Positions 1 through 12,809 of a DNA stretch of 64,000 nt are shown here, piece after piece. The position numbers and the translations under genes were made by a program. The stretch comes from Tubulanus polymorphus (lineage: Eukaryota > Nemertea > Palaeonemertea > Tubulaniformes > Tubulanidae): positions 7,931,175 to 7,995,174 of the forward strand of contig NC_134032.1 in assembly GCF_964204645.1 (NCBI RefSeq), in the 5' to 3' direction. Numbering within the stretch: the first letter of the stretch is position 1; each line of letters starts with the position of its first letter. The notes under the pieces are model-generated. The model did not search any database. It had not been told where the DNA came from and saw nothing but the letters and a program-made list of their open reading frames with translations.

Positions 1-472
1 TGCAAAATGTTTGTATCTGTCATCTATTATCAGTTATATAATCTATTGGGAAAATAAATTAGTTTCATTGCTAGAATAACATCCAGCACGTTGATTTAAT
101 GATTCAGCTAAATGAGACGGTTAGTGCTTTAGGTTGTTTATTTGAGGTACGAGCTTGCGAACGTGAATGTATTGTCGCATCATCGACATTAGTAACGACA
201 GCTCGTAAAGTCAAATAAACTAGTCAACCTTTAAAGTGGGCCTACTACCTGCCTCGTTGTATTTATTCTACCACAGGTTCACACGGTTCCTCTTTCGGCT
301 CTACGGTTGATTTGGCTATGATTAGTAATGAAAGACTTAATTGTAGAGCTGTTCACCTGTGATGCAGGTCACCCCTGCTGTAATTGTGAGATGTCCTGCT
401 TTTTAGTCTATCGGAGAATCCGAGTACGTACATACGTAAGCCCAGAGCTTTTTAAAAATAACGATTCTTATG
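1..472. other. No gene recognised
   Basis: No coding exon, RNA gene or clear repeat boundary is visible here. The sequence is ordinary AT-rich intergenic DNA. Confidence 0.5.
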
Positions 473-1227
473 TACAGTAGACTCCGCATACCTCGGAGTC
501 ATACACCTCGGAATATTGCTTAGCTCAGAACAAATCTAAAATATTTTTCTTAATGCAATTATTTCTTAAATGAAAATCTCCGAGTAGCTCGGAGTTGCAT
601 ACGTCGGAATATCGCATACCTCAGAATGATTTTTTTATAAATTGAGTCCTAAAATCGTGTACCTCGGAAATTCTGAACATCGTCCCGACAATATTTTTTC
701 AAAAACGCATCCCTAGCCTACTGCATAACAACTTGAAACAGATTAATCAATACCTGTTCTTGGACGCGACGTGAATCAACATCTGTACTGTGTTACCACG
801 TGTATTGCGATAGATATGCTGATGATCGTAAGAATTGGAAGCGTGCCAGTCGCGCTAGTTCTCGGCTGTCTTTAACACGAATAGTCAATTGAATGGATGT
901 AGGCGGAGCTATAGACTTGTCACTGCACATCAAACCCACGTGTTTTTAAATTCTTTCAACTGGGAAGGAGGCTTTACTTGGTGTACTACAGTACGATGTT
1001 TTTATATAAAAGATGACAAGTCAAATCTCCCGGGGGATATGAGGTTTTGATTGAAATAACAATAAAAACCTGTCAGATATGGTACATATACAATGTAATT
1101 TGAGCCCACGTGTCAGCAACAAATTTTTTTATGACAAAATTTGCGGACCATATATACCTCGGAAATCGCATACCTCAGAAAAAATTTTCCAGTCCCTAGA
1201 ATTCCGAGGTAAGCGGAGTCTACTGTA
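473..1227. mobile_element. Tigger/pogo-like non-autonomous element (MITE)
   Basis: The left end reads TACAGTAGACTCCGCATACC and the right end is its near-perfect reverse complement, ending in GGAGTCTACTGTA. Both ends are bounded by TA, the target of Tc1/mariner-pogo transposons. The interior carries further 'catacctcgga' motifs in both directions and no transposase reading frame. Isolated ends of similar elements appear near 31350, 37170 and 48245. Assignment to pogo/Tigger rests on TIR style and the TA target only. Confidence 0.6.
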
Positions 1228-2428
1228 TCTATTTCGCTCGTAATGATCGCAGCTTCAGCGCGTAATTAGTGATCGTATGCTTTCCTAAAAAAAAAATCAA
1301 TATAAATCGTTTGACGTCAACAACTATAACACTGATTGCGGTTAGGATTTCTAATTTCTCAGCATAAGTGCCCATTTGAGTGTGCTCTCGGATCGGGGAG
1401 TCAGACAATCGTTGAAATGTTATTTTGCTGACGGATTTTTTGATTCGGAGGTTTGATTAAACCGAACCAAACAGAAACTGTGTGCCGGGTGCGGTCTAAA
1501 ATGATATCTCAAGCAAATGCATCGGTTGACGCTCAATTTCTCGTCCTGTACGGATCAAACCTGACAGTCACCACTGAGAAGGCAGGGTTTAAACCACATC
1601 CGCGGTGTAAATTCATCCATGATGCTGATTACAAACCGGAACATTAATTGAGTCTATAGACTATTTGAAGCCCTCTTCACTAGGAAGGCAACTGAAGACA
1701 CACAAAATTATTCGCGATCGACTAGTCAGAAAATGGAACATTACCGTTTCACAAAACGCTGAGGTTATACAAAAGTGGGAACCGCGTGTGGCTTAATGAT
1801 TAAACATAAAGCTGCGATCACTCGAGTTTTTCGGCCCGGAGCAATGATTCGGGCCATCCTTACTGCTCATTTCTAGTAGAACATATTCGATGTATTTCGT
1901 ATTATAATTACATGGGCCTTCGTCTAAGGCAAATATTTAAAAAAAAGTAATCGTGTTCATATAAATGCAGAAAATTAGCATTTTGCTATAGAAATCGAAC
2001 GATATCTAAGTCAAGATGATAATATCTACAACTCAGACGACTTGTTGTATGCCATCCAATTTCTGTTAATACTGCCCAATCAAGCAATTTACCACGGAAA
2101 TTGGCATGAAATGCATAATTACGAGCAAACCAAACACATAAGTTATGTGCGCATGAACAATACAGAAAAAAGCAAACAACACTGTCTTTTTTACACTACT
2201 CTCAATGACACACTACAAGGGAGATTGCCTAAAACAGATCTGAGGTAGAATATATATGACCTGGATCCAGTTGCACAGTTCTAAGTTAAGATTTGACTAG
2301 GCTTATTTCGTTTAAAATGAAGTTATTTCGTTTACTGAGTTACTATTGGCAATGGACTAATTTCAAATAACAACTGTGAAATGGGCCAAGTTTCACAGTT
2401 TTGAGTATAGATTTAACTCATCAATTAC
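1228..2428. other. Intergenic, nothing assignable
   Basis: Only short unsupported reading frames occur here. Around 2265-2420 there is a motif (gttgcacagttctaagttaa and a related copy) also seen near 49810-49890 and 52145-52250. This suggests a degenerate dispersed repeat. Confidence 0.4.
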
Positions 2429-2429
2429 C

Positions 2430-2491
2430 AGTAAAATCCCACAATAAATGAATTTGTCGTGGATTACCCTCATTTATTGTGGGATTTTACT
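2430..2491. repeat. Short perfect hairpin
   Basis: The arm AGTAAAATCCCACAATAAAT (starting at 2430) is followed about 20 bases later by its exact reverse complement ending at 2491. It is probably the ends of a small foldback element. Nothing suggests a transcript terminator in this eukaryotic context. Confidence 0.6.
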
Positions 2492-2698
2492 CGTACTCAT
2501 TGCACAGCCCCTCGATCCTAATACTAATATTAGCTCAGTCAGTTTTGGTATTACATACCTGATAGAAGTCTTATTGGAAACAGAATGCATTGGCAGCTGA
2601 CCTAATTATCGTTTTTTAATCCACTTTAAACTGTATTGAAGGATATCCAAAAAATCATGCATTGAGAGGGGTTCCTGAGAGAAAAGAGACTTAGAATT

Positions 2699-2972
2699 AG
2701 CCACTTTATATGAGGGTAATCCACGCAAACACCCAGCCTCTCGATCCCAGCCACATTATATAAGGGTAATCCACGCAACCCCTCGATCCAAGCCACTTTA
2801 TACGAGGGTAATCGGCGGGTAATCCACCCAGCCCCTCGATCCTAGCCACATTATATAAGGGTAATCCATGCACCACCCAGCCCCTCGATCCCAGCCAATT
2901 TATACAAGGGTAATCCAGATACATACCCAGCCCCTCGATCCCAGCCACTTTATATAAGTGTAATCCACGCAC
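2699..2972. repeat. Minisatellite, about five imperfect units
   Basis: Units contain 'cccctcgatcccagccac(t/a)ttatat(a/g)agggtaatcca', with unit length varying from about 45 to 65 bases because the spacer after 'ccacgca' differs. Spurious reading frames on the minus strand (repeated WLGSRGWV-type peptides) come from this array and are not a gene. Confidence 0.7.
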
Positions 2973-2975
2973 GGA

Positions 2976-3076
2976 TTTGTCGGTTTGTCGGTATGTCGGT
3001 TCGGCGGTTTGTCTGTCCATCGGTTTGTCGGTATGTCGGTTTGTCGGTTCGTCGGTATGTCGGTTTGTCGGTATGT
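2976..3076. repeat. 8-bp tandem repeat (TTTGTCGG / TATGTCGG)
   Basis: About 12 units of an 8-base motif alternate mainly between ttTGTCGG and taTGTCGG, with a few substitutions. The array starts immediately after the minisatellite. Units are far too short and lack spacers, so this is not a CRISPR-type array. Confidence 0.75.
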
Positions 3077-3479
3077 TCGCACGTCCCTATGGCGTATTGT
3101 CGTAAGATTCAAACAGACCAATATTGGCGGATTAATTCCAAATAACAGTCCAATGTGATAAGTCTCTGCTGGAACTATTTAATGCTATAATGGACTTGAG
3201 CCCCTATGGCATCAGGAGAGCTCGTTCCTCAACTATAGAAGCAATGAAGTTGCAGACTAGCTTACAGGCAAAAGTGAATGAAGTCGTCGCAAGTTATCAA
3301 ATATTGACAATTTTAAAAAAATACTGAAACCAGTACTATACAGTCGAAGATCGCCTGTATCACCTACCAAATCGCCAAATCTCATAATTCCCCAAATTTC
3401 TTTAAACTTCGATTTCAAATTAGCAATTCCACATTAGCTTATCCCAAAAATTCTACATATTTTTCGCAGGCGTCAAATA

Positions 3480-4318
3480 ATTTATCAAAATTAATTTTCT
3501 TGTTCCTTAATGTTTACACATACATCGTTCTTTTTTGTTTTAAAAGTGCAATAACTACGTATCACATTTTACGTCTGCTGACGAAAGCGGATAATATGTT
3601 TCTATCGGGTACGGCCATTGCAAAGTCTGGAAGATATGCCGACGGCATGCTTAAGTACGGTCAGAACGTCTATTACTTCTAAAATGACTAGGAATCTACT
3701 TATAATGCTGATCAGTTTAGACCGACTAATTTTCGTGTTCTTTCCACTTAAATCTAGGATTATCTGCACTAGAACGACGTTCAACATTTGTTTTGATAGT
3801 TATTTTGAGTCTGGCTACTCAAGTCTGGCAGTATTTTACTAGAGATGTTGGAAAGGTCAGTGTTCTTTGCCCATTTAGAGGACAACTTTGGGCTGCGTTG
3901 CCTCGCCCTCCCCGAACTCAAAAGACGGGTAACGTGATACACATATTAGAGGTATTCATACCATTTTTTGGAATAGCTCTTGCAAATATAATTGTAATAT
4001 TTTCACTGTACATACATAGCGTCTAGTAGACGCTCCAAAATGAGCAGTCAAAAACTAAATTATAACCAGGCTGTTCTACTAGCCATTTCAGTTGTAATAA
4101 GTTTTGCGTTACTCGAAATGCCAATGGCTTTGCACAAAATGCTTATCAAATTTTTCAAGTTCAAAGGTTTTATCCCATATCTTAACATCTACTTTGTAGC
4201 GTCTCTGTTCAGCTTGATTCCTCGGTAAATCTGTTCGTATACAGTTTGTCTAGTAAAAATTCCAGTCACTCGCTTTCAAAGGTTGCCCGCGACGAGGATG
4301 AGCAGACGCCTGAATCAA
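3480..4318 (+). pseudogene. Rhodopsin-type GPCR pseudogene, frameshifted
   Basis: Pieces of a class A seven-helix receptor lie in order but in different frames. A TM2-like stretch with ADNMFLSGTAIAKSGRYADG lies around 3580-3650. TM3 ends with a DR(L) motif in LISLDRLIFVFFPL around 3705-3750. A TM4-like LIVILSLATQVW follows at about 3793. A TM5-like VFIPFFGIALANIIVIFSLY lies at 3952-4011. A TM6-like AVLLAISVVISFALLEMP lies at about 4070-4120. TM7 has an NLFVY sequence (NPxxY-like) in SSVNLFVYSLSSKNS around 4222-4264. At least four frame changes or stops separate these pieces, so it cannot encode a working receptor as read. The pattern resembles orphan FMRFamide-receptor-like families; the exact subfamily is not determinable. 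The tail is cut by the antisense LINE at about 4319. Confidence 0.6.
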
Positions 4319-6000
4319 ATTTATTTATTTATCTATTTCAGAAATAAATTGCAACAATATGTACAATGTTATTGTTAATACATAATGTTGTAATATAAAA
4401 CTGGGGTTTCAGAAAAAGCAAGGCTTGTATAAACTGAAACCCTGAAAAGGAATGTTAAATATATAAAATGTAGTAGTTGGCTAATAAACTGCTGTTTTAA
4501 ATTAACTGCGATAAATACAGAGATTTACGAGAAAATACACTAGTATGCTCAATAAATATAAAGCAGCTTAAGAAGGATCAGCAAAAGAGGACAATCAATT
4601 AATAAGTGGATATATAATGGCGTTTCATATTTGATTTGAAAATATTCAAACTTTTACTGGTTTTTATTGACTGACTAATTTGATTCCAAAGTTTTGGACC
4701 CTTTACTCTCAATGAAAACTTTTAAACATTAGTATGGTAATGACTCAAACGAAGGTTAGTCCTCGATCTGGTATGATGATTATGAATTGATGCATTTAAC
4801 TCAAAAAGATCAGCGAACGTGCGAGGTAGAAGGTTGTGGGAATGACAATACACAAACTGCCCAACAAGAAGAAACCAATCTACAAGTTTAGCTAATTCCG
4901 TGTTTACAATGAGTTCAAGATGGCTCGGATTTGGGTGGCTTTTGAAAATATTGGAATCATCAGCAAACAACACATACTGGAAAATTGGAGAAGCATTAAC
5001 GCAATCATTTATGTATAGTAGAAATAGAATTGGGCCTAAGACAGAACCTTGTGGCACTCCAAGACTAATTGGACTAAGAGAAGAAGTATGTTTATCAATA
5101 ACAACTGCCTGTTTTCTGTCCGACAAGTAACTTTTAAACAACAAAAGAGGTAAGCCTCTGATACCATAGTGATCCAATTTGTTAAAAAATATTTTGTGAT
5201 CTATAGTATCAAAGGCTTTTGACAAGTCTAGAAATATTCCAACTGTAGTCTCACCTTTATCCATACTTTCAGTAATTTTATCAGAAATAGTTGCAACTGC
5301 TAGGGACGTAGAATAGTATTTTCTGAAACCAAACTGATACTCACTGAGAATTCCATATTTGTCTAGAAAACTAGATAAACGAGTAAATATTATTTTTTCT
5401 AGAATTTTGCTAAAGCACGTGAGTAGTGAAATAGGCCTATAATTACTGAAAATATCGTCATCTCCCGATTTGTACAAAGGTTTTACCCTGGCAATTTTTA
5501 AAGCATTAGGAACAACACCCGTAACCATACTGCGATTAGATACATGAGCTAACGGAACAGAAATCAGATCAATGACTTGTTTGATGACACGTTGGCTTAT
5601 GTCATCATGATCACAACTATCTTTGAGTTTGAAAGCTTTGGCAATATTTTGGATTTCGAGACTGTTAGTCGGTAAAAAGAATACATTTTCGGCAAGAGGA
5701 TGTCCAAGATAGAAGCTGGGATCATGTTGGGAGGGTGGTATGTCTTGAGCAAGTGACTTGCCAATATTTGTATAATAGTTGTTAAATCCGTTACTAATAT
5801 CTGCAGGGCTACTAAGCGTGGTTGAATTTGTTTTAAAGACTGAGGGGTATGAAGCTCTATTACAAGTGGTTTGATTGTTAGAAATTAGCCCACCAATAAT
5901 TTTCCAGGTATCTTAAAACAACTGATCTCGTGTGCTAGACATCTGCTGCCTGGGGTTATTCCCTTTATACAATGTAACATCGTCGCTCCAAAATACGACA
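4319..6000 (-). mobile_element. Degenerate non-LTR retrotransposon (Jockey/CR1-like), RT part
   Basis: The minus strand carries reverse-transcriptase coding sequence. It starts around 5990 (VFWSDDVTLYKG) and runs through the linker (TTLSSPADISNGFNNYYTNI), palm motifs NYRPISLL, FLDLSKAFDTIDH, GVPQGSVLGPILFLLYIND and the catalytic FADD box. It ends with the typical tail VKGPKLWNQISQSIKTSKS and a stop at 4601-4599. The 3' UTR ends in a TAAA-type repeat at about 4321-4345. Damage includes a stop after RDQLF at about 5913, a stop after HTNV at about 4722, and an internal deletion fusing WFLLVGQ directly to the C-terminal YCHSHNLLPRTF segment. The endonuclease domain is missing. It is an immobile 5'-truncated copy. 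Confidence 0.85.
4722..5528 (-). pseudogene. Reverse transcriptase fragment of the LINE
   Basis: This is the longest open stretch inside the LINE, about 268 codons. It contains RT fingers and palm with the two catalytic aspartates of FADD and the upstream DLSKAFD aspartate. Thumb and connection sequence is lost between WFLLVGQ and FVYCHS. The frame is open upstream of the first methionine to about 5911, so the methionine is not the natural start. Confidence 0.85.
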
Positions 6001-9000
6001 ATTTTCTAATGTAATAATTGTGTTGATGTAAGAAGAAAATACGGTACTTGCATGAATATATTTTGTAGATAAACTTTGTCCGAATAAATTTCTGTGAATG
6101 GCCCCAGAAAATATTTCATATCATTTTGCTTTAATAAATCTTCCTTAGACTGATATCATCCAAGATAGACACTTCCAAGATGGTTGCCACATCAGATGAC
6201 CCAAACCTATCTAGAAAGATGACTGGCTACATAAGTATCCCAGCCAATATCCCTATGAAATCATCAAAATACCCCCATTGACCCACCTTGGAGATGCAAT
6301 TTCCGAATGATTGTCAAATTTTCAGGTTTTTAACGATCTTTATCCTTACGAAAAAGAGCCACGGCACCTTTATGAGAAGGCAGGGCTCCAACCCCGAGAC
6401 CACCCCGAGTCCGCTCCGTCTGGTGTAGTTTCAGCTATTTACCTTGCAAGGACCCTGGAGTAACAGTTTTCCGTTCACCTTCACATAATTCGTAATTCAT
6501 GGTAAAATTTACCCAGAGATGTGCAGATTGAATTGATTTGGCTGCAAAAATGACACCGTGTTTTTCATTTCAGCTAAAGCTTTTAAGTTGACTCACAGTC
6601 GGCCGCCAATGTATGCCGTAAATAACTTGGTCGAACTTCGTTATACATTAACGATTTATCAGATATAGCATTTCCCAAGTAAGGCAATCTAATCATTTTC
6701 ATACTGGAACTATCGGTTATCGAACATATCGCTGGTCCCGTGAAATTCGTTGTCACGAGGTTCCACTGTATCACCTTTAGCCTTATGCATGTATACCATG
6801 TAGTTTTTTTCATTGTCTGGTCACTTGAAATTCGGAACATTTCAGCGGAAATATAAGCTTTATCTCATATTCGGTATTTAATCAGATAAGACTGAAAATT
6901 GGACGAGGGTTTTAAAAGTAATAGACTAAAACTTCCATTTTTATCAAACGAACAATGTTTTGGTCTTTATATCCCAAATCAAATTAAAGTCACACAGTAA
7001 CAGTGGAGCTGAGTAAAAAAAACTAATACACAGATTTGAAATTCAAATATATATTATTATTGGAATATTTTACTTTTCATCCATAATTCATGATTCATAA
7101 ATTTCATAATTCAATACACATTCAAAACAAACCAGCCAAATATATTATTTTTAGTTCATATACTATAGTACAGGTATCAATCTGCTTCCCCCTTCAAACA
7201 TTCACCATTTGCTGAGTGAAGACTGAATTACCACTTTTTTATGTCTGGTATTTCATTTCCTATAAAAACGGCTCGGCTAAAGTGTGCACAATCAACTTTC
7301 GAAAGTGTGCTGATAAAAATTTATAATGTCTGTTAGCTCGTAAATACGAATCTTGAGGGCAAAAGTGAAATTGTTGTATTAAACCGGTTTCAAAGTTTGA
7401 TTGCTATAAATATCTTAGCTGGGACATGCAGGAAATCATCGCAATAAACGGGTTTCGTCTTGAACAGCAGTGGCGGATCCAGGGTCCTATATCTTGTGTT
7501 TTAAATTGTATAAGGGCACCCAATATTATGGGCTTCCGTTTCATGCCTCGTAAGCGCTGCAGGCGCAAAGGCATTAAAGGGGATCCGGGGGATCCTCTAG
7601 AAATCTAAAAAATTTAGACAATTTTGGGCCTTTCTGGTGGGTTTTGAAACCATAAAAGCTGATTTTAAAGCAGGACATTGATGCAAAGTTCTAACGAAAG
7701 ACTGAGAAAAAGTTGACATGTTTCCACGCGATACTAAAATGAGTTTTAATATTTCGTTGATACGACAAAAAGTAAGTTTTATATATTCAACTTGATGTGC
7801 ATGTAATGCAAAACTAAAACGAACAAATGAATTGACATCCTCTCAACTGTTTATAGAATAAAATCTTTAATTCAATGCTGGCTGTGATCATTTATTGCCC
7901 ACACTGCGTGGCCATAACTATGTATGTTACAGGTACATGAGGTGCATATCACAGGGGCACGTGGATTGAGGGGCATCTCCAAGGGACACGGACAAGGCTT
8001 GACAGTATTGTCGGACAGTATTACGGAACCCTCGGACCCCCAGGATCTGCCCACAAAACAGAATCATAGGTTCAACTGTTAATTCTCAAGCAAATGTACT
8101 GAGCACATGCAGTCTGGGCAATCACAAATTGTATGCAAGAGGGTGCTGAGTCAAGGTTGCCGATTGCCGGGACCAATCAACAAAAATATAATAAGACAGG
8201 GGTCTAAAGGAAGAGGAAGGGCAGCGACTACGCATGCCAAAAGCGGGTTTCCCACTTATCAGGTTATAGCATCCTCGCTTGCCAGGTTTTGATTGCGAGT
8301 TCGAGCGGGCTGCAATCAAACCCTGACAAGCGAGGATGGGTTATAGATGCTATCTTCGTTTTAAGAATCTCCGGCTTGACAAATAGTGCATCCTCAATGG
8401 ATGGAAGACAGGGGTCCAGACCCCGAAAATACCAACCAGACCCGCACCTAGAACGATACCTGTACATATTTTAACGGGAGATGCTTATGCGCGATACATC
8501 AATAAACATTCATAATTAACATAACGTATGTATTAGAAAATATTATTTTTATAACTACAATTGACGGTAAATTCTTTTTATAAATATAGATGTGATCAAT
8601 CTATTAGATACATGTTAAAATTATTAAATTATCCTCATATTATCAGATTATCCTCATAAATCTTCATGGCGGTTGGCGGTTGAGCAAGGCGAGACCACAC
8701 TTCGCGAAAACCTAAAACAAGCAGATACGAATCTAAACAGAAATTCTTATTTTTAAATGTTCAATAACTTACGCCGGAAGGGCCTCATCGTATAACGAAC
8801 TTCGAAATGTGAAAAAATCGGATTTTGTCGGAAATACAAATAATTTCACACTGGTTTGAATGAACGTAGGTTTAGAACTAATAGATTTTTACCCGTGGTA
8901 CATCAATACCTCGCTGAAAGAGCTAAAAAGCTGAAAGAAGTCCCCAACCAGAAAAATTGATTTTCATTAAAGATTTACTTATTTCATGAAAATGGAACTT

Positions 9001-10017
9001 TTTTCTCGAAAGTGGAAATTTTTGTATGGTACCCGTGCCAACGTCAAGTCGTGGAAGTACTTGCACAGACATTTTTTTGAAACGAGATGCAGAGAAGCAA
9101 TTTCAAAAATGTGGGGGTGGGGGCAGGAATTTACGTCTTCTTCCAACAACTTGGCCTCAAATCAACTAACTTTGGAAGCAAGCATACTTTGAACGAAAAT
9201 AAATGAGAAAGTGCTACCAATGAATACATCTTAAGAAATTGATGCTCAAATCTTCTTAAGGTCAGCATCGAGCGGAACTAAATTGTTGTTACACTGACTA
9301 TATATTATGTAATAACTATTATGCCATGTTATAATCTCTGTACCAATTATTTATGCAAAATAAATCAAATCAAATGAAATCAAACTTTGTCAACGGCTGG
9401 GGTTTGTTCGAACCTCCCCCCCCCCTAAATATTGGCCCCGTACTGGATATGACAAACCGATTTCTTTCTTGGACCCGAAGTTCGTTCCGTGTATTTCAAG
9501 ACTTTAAAGAATTCACTTGAGAATACGAAACGTGTAATCATATATTGCCTATGATAGAAATGAAAGTCGGAAGAATCTTCGCCAGTGAACAACTTATATT
9601 CTTTATACGTTTTCTCGCTCACTGGCTGTTTTCTCTCTCCAGTCTCGTCTTACGGTGTCTATCTAGATTTCGGGGACCCTCATATATTATGAAATTGGCG
9701 ACTCAAAAATGAAGGTTGTATCGACTTTAGTTAATTATGATTCTAGTCAGGGTTCAACCATTGTTCTAAATAATCTATAGGCTAGCTGCTGTTACACATA
9801 AATCATTGCTTGTTCAATGCGATTATCATTTACCTAACACGTGGAAAGTTTTATGATATGGAATCCATGCACAATGTATAAAAAATGCTAAAATTCTAAA
9901 ATTCAAAAATGCAACGTTTGATTTATTTTTTGAATTGCAAGTTTTTGCATAAACCACGTGCAGATAATTCGATGTGACATCTGGCTTATGGCAGAGCTTA
10001 TGTGGCAGTCTTATTAG
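6001..10017. other. Intergenic region with repeat debris
   Basis: No coding exon is recognised. Visible content: a Tigger-like fragment at about 6590-6775 ending near ACGAGGTTCCACTGTAT; a truncated CAGTGGCGGATCCAG element at about 7468-7600; a foldback element at 8270-8337; and AT-rich filler. A (C)n run occurs at about 9415-9425. Confidence 0.5.
8270..8337. repeat. Foldback repeat
   Basis: The left arm CATCCTCGCTTGCCAGGTTT is mirrored by a right arm that reads AACCCTGACAAGCGAGGATG, with about 10 unpaired central bases. A related single end (GCATCCTCGCTTGCCAGGGG) starts near 32350, so this is a family of small palindromic elements. Confidence 0.6.
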
Positions 10018-10478
10018 TGGCCGTGCATAAAGTACGTACGCACATAGGCAGGGTTTCAGAAATCCGTATACAAAAGCTGCTTACAGGGGGAGGGAGGGGT
10101 AAGCTCAAAGCGTACATACTTTACCAAGGGCGAGAGTTAATATTTATAGTACGTACATTGTGCACGGAACACAATGTAATTTCTACAAATATCACCTATA
10201 TATTTGTCGGTATTTCCCGGGAATTCCCCATTCTCGGTCTTTCACTTCGTCAATACGTACATCGCCGTCGGAGCTCTAATGAATGCTGGTGAATTTTGCC
10301 TTATTTAAACCACGGATCCTGAAAAAATCCCTTTTACAGGGAAAGGGGGGTCAATCATAAAAGTATGTACGCAAGGGGGTATTAAAAAAAAAAAAATTCA
10401 GAGAGCATACATGGGGGAGGGGGGGGGGCGAGTTAAAAATACCCGGAAGTCAAGCGTACGTACTTTATGCACGGCCCC
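10018..10478. mobile_element. MITE with GGCCGTGCATAAAGTACGTA termini
   Basis: The left end (from 10019) GGCCGTGCATAAAGTACGTA is exactly inverted at the right end, TACGTACTTTATGCACGGCC, which ends at about 10476. A second nested inverted pair (gtacatactttacc and aaaagtatgtacgc) lies inside, with G-rich runs. No transposase coding region is visible. Confidence 0.65.
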
Positions 10479-12809
10479 TTATGAATCGTTAGTAGAAATA
10501 TTCATATCGCATGTGTTTCATTCAGCATAAATACTTCCCTTCCTATACGACATATATACGCGCTACGCATGTACCGCATTGCATAAGCCTAGCCTGGATT
10601 TAGCCGGTCCCAGCTGATACGGATATAAGCATAGCCGACCGCGCATCTATTAACTGAGTACGTGCAGTGGTTCTCGACCCCGTGACCGACCTGCTCAAAA
10701 CTTATGCGTTTACTCCGATCGTGTTTAGATCATCACCGCGAACTTGCATTGTGTCCGCACTCGGCCGATCGTGCGCCTGCCAGACGGGCTCGCCGATGAA
10801 AAAACGCTTGGCACGAATGAAATTCTGAAAGCGAAATCGTATGAAAGCTGAATTAAGATATCGCGAGCATAGTTAAAGCATTTGGTGAGAGAGCTAAAAA
10901 GCCCCGGTTCCAAAAGTTAAGAAGTTGAAATTTTAATTCAAGTAGCTGAAATCTGAGAGTTTATAGAAGAGTGACATATTCTAACATTCGTGGAACCGAG
11001 TCCTGTGACAAACCAGTAAAATTTAACCCGAAATTGGTATTGAATCCTGGGTACGAGTTTGACAAATACAGTAAACCTAGCCCTATCGTGTTGTCTGTAC
11101 ACGCACCACGTTCGTCCAGGCATCATGATATGGTAAGGCCACGCCAAAAGAAAACCCTGTTTCTCGGGCCTGACCAGCCCGATATTTCGTCGTTTCAAAT
11201 AATCATTTTCAAATTAAAATATAAATTGCCTATCGAACCTTTTTCAAAATCTTGGGTGAAATAATTTTTTCCAAAAATATCTATGTGGCCGACTGACTAC
11301 CAAACTCTCGGTTCGCATAAATATTCTTTCCTTTTTAATCAAATCGTGATGTTGGCACTAAGATCAACATCATAAAACTATTCTATCACATCGGATTTCA
11401 CATTCTGGAAATGATACAGCCATGCTCAGACAACTAATCAGACATTGATGGCGACCTTGGATTGTAAAATTCCAGGAATTCCGTTAAATATTTTCAAAAT
11501 ATTGTTTTTATATAGGTAATTGTACAAACACCTCAATTTCCTTTTATTATTGTGGTCTTCTAGCTGTACAGTTAATCATATTCCTGACTAAAAATTTTGT
11601 CCAGTAATAAGTATTGACGGCGACCTACCCCATTTTCAAAAGTATATCCAAAATGTATTTTTCTATATAAGGAAAAAAATTCCCTACCTACCGATTTTCG
11701 AGCTTGCCCTGCCTGAGAAACAGAATTTTCTTTTGGTGTGGCCTAACCTGGACATTTTTCTTTGAAAATGAATTAAACTGCCACCATATCTGAACCATCA
11801 GGTTTAGGCAGACATTCATAATTAATTTGTGAAAAATGAGTTCGTCCGGACTTCGCCCTTGAAAAGGTGATGGTCTAAGTGAAAAGGGTGCAGACAGCAG
11901 ATTCACTCGGACACAGCCAACTACGACCTTTGACTAGAACAAATATTTTTTTTCGGACTTATGTATTTTCCGATCATGAACTCTGGACTTAGGCTTAAAA
12001 CCAATTTTGCTGGTTGCAGTTATTTTCTGGGTTAGGCAACATTTACTCTACAATTTAAACAAAATTTCTAACTCTGTACACGCCGAGTTAAGAGCTTTTG
12101 AAATGCGCAGTACACTCCATCTCTTATGGCATGCTCAGTAAAGTTGAAAGCGGCATAATTCTACCCCGAGCGATGAAATGTTGGGTAGCATTCATTGTAT
12201 AATATAGTACATGTAATACAAAATGCATCAGATTTTTGCATAGGCCATAAGCATATATTTAGATAAATGTGACATCTTGCTTTGAGCTGCAGTTTTTAAT
12301 TGAAGCGCTTATTGAAAATGCTAAGTACAAGTAAAAGCCAAGTGACAATCCGAAGTCTAAATTTCCATCCCTACAACTCCTTCCTCCAGGTCACTGACCT
12401 TCTCTGGCGGCCCATAACTGGTTAACTCGAATGTTTTTTTCCAGCAAGCTAAGTCTCCACCTAGCAGGGGTGTAGCCAGGGTTTTTAAGTTATAGGCATG
12501 AAAACATGAAATACATACATGTATTTCGCAATCATCGCTTTTAAACACAAAGTTTTTCTATGTCTTAAATTCTGTCTCCTTAACTTCTCCAGCAATATAG
12601 TTTTGAACAAATGACAACTCGGGCCAAAAATATAGGTACATAGGCTACTACTGGCACCACCCCTGCCCAGTCAAACCATCCTTCAACTCACCTATTTCAA
12701 GATCTAATTATATATCTCAATAAGGCAGGGGACAAGCAGTGCTATAAGCGCTTAATTAAAAGTACAAGACAACGTATTTACATTTTTTTCTTATCTAAAT
12801 ATCCCACCA
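10479..12809. other. Intergenic region downstream of ADI1
   Basis: No exon is recognised. Two inverted copies of one sequence (gccacgccaaaagaaaaccc at about 11140 and its counterpart at about 11720-11745) suggest a dispersed or foldback repeat. At 12470-12668 a possible MITE starts AGCAGGGGTGTAGCCAGG and ends near CACCACCCCTGCC. Confidence 0.4.

Noticed and set aside
2976-3076. Regularly repeated short motif (CRISPR-like at first glance)
   Set aside because: 8-base units without spacers in an animal genome; a simple satellite.
2706-3121. Repetitive peptides rich in WLGSRGWV or TDKPTNR on the minus strand
   Set aside because: Produced by translating tandem repeats; no gene signals.
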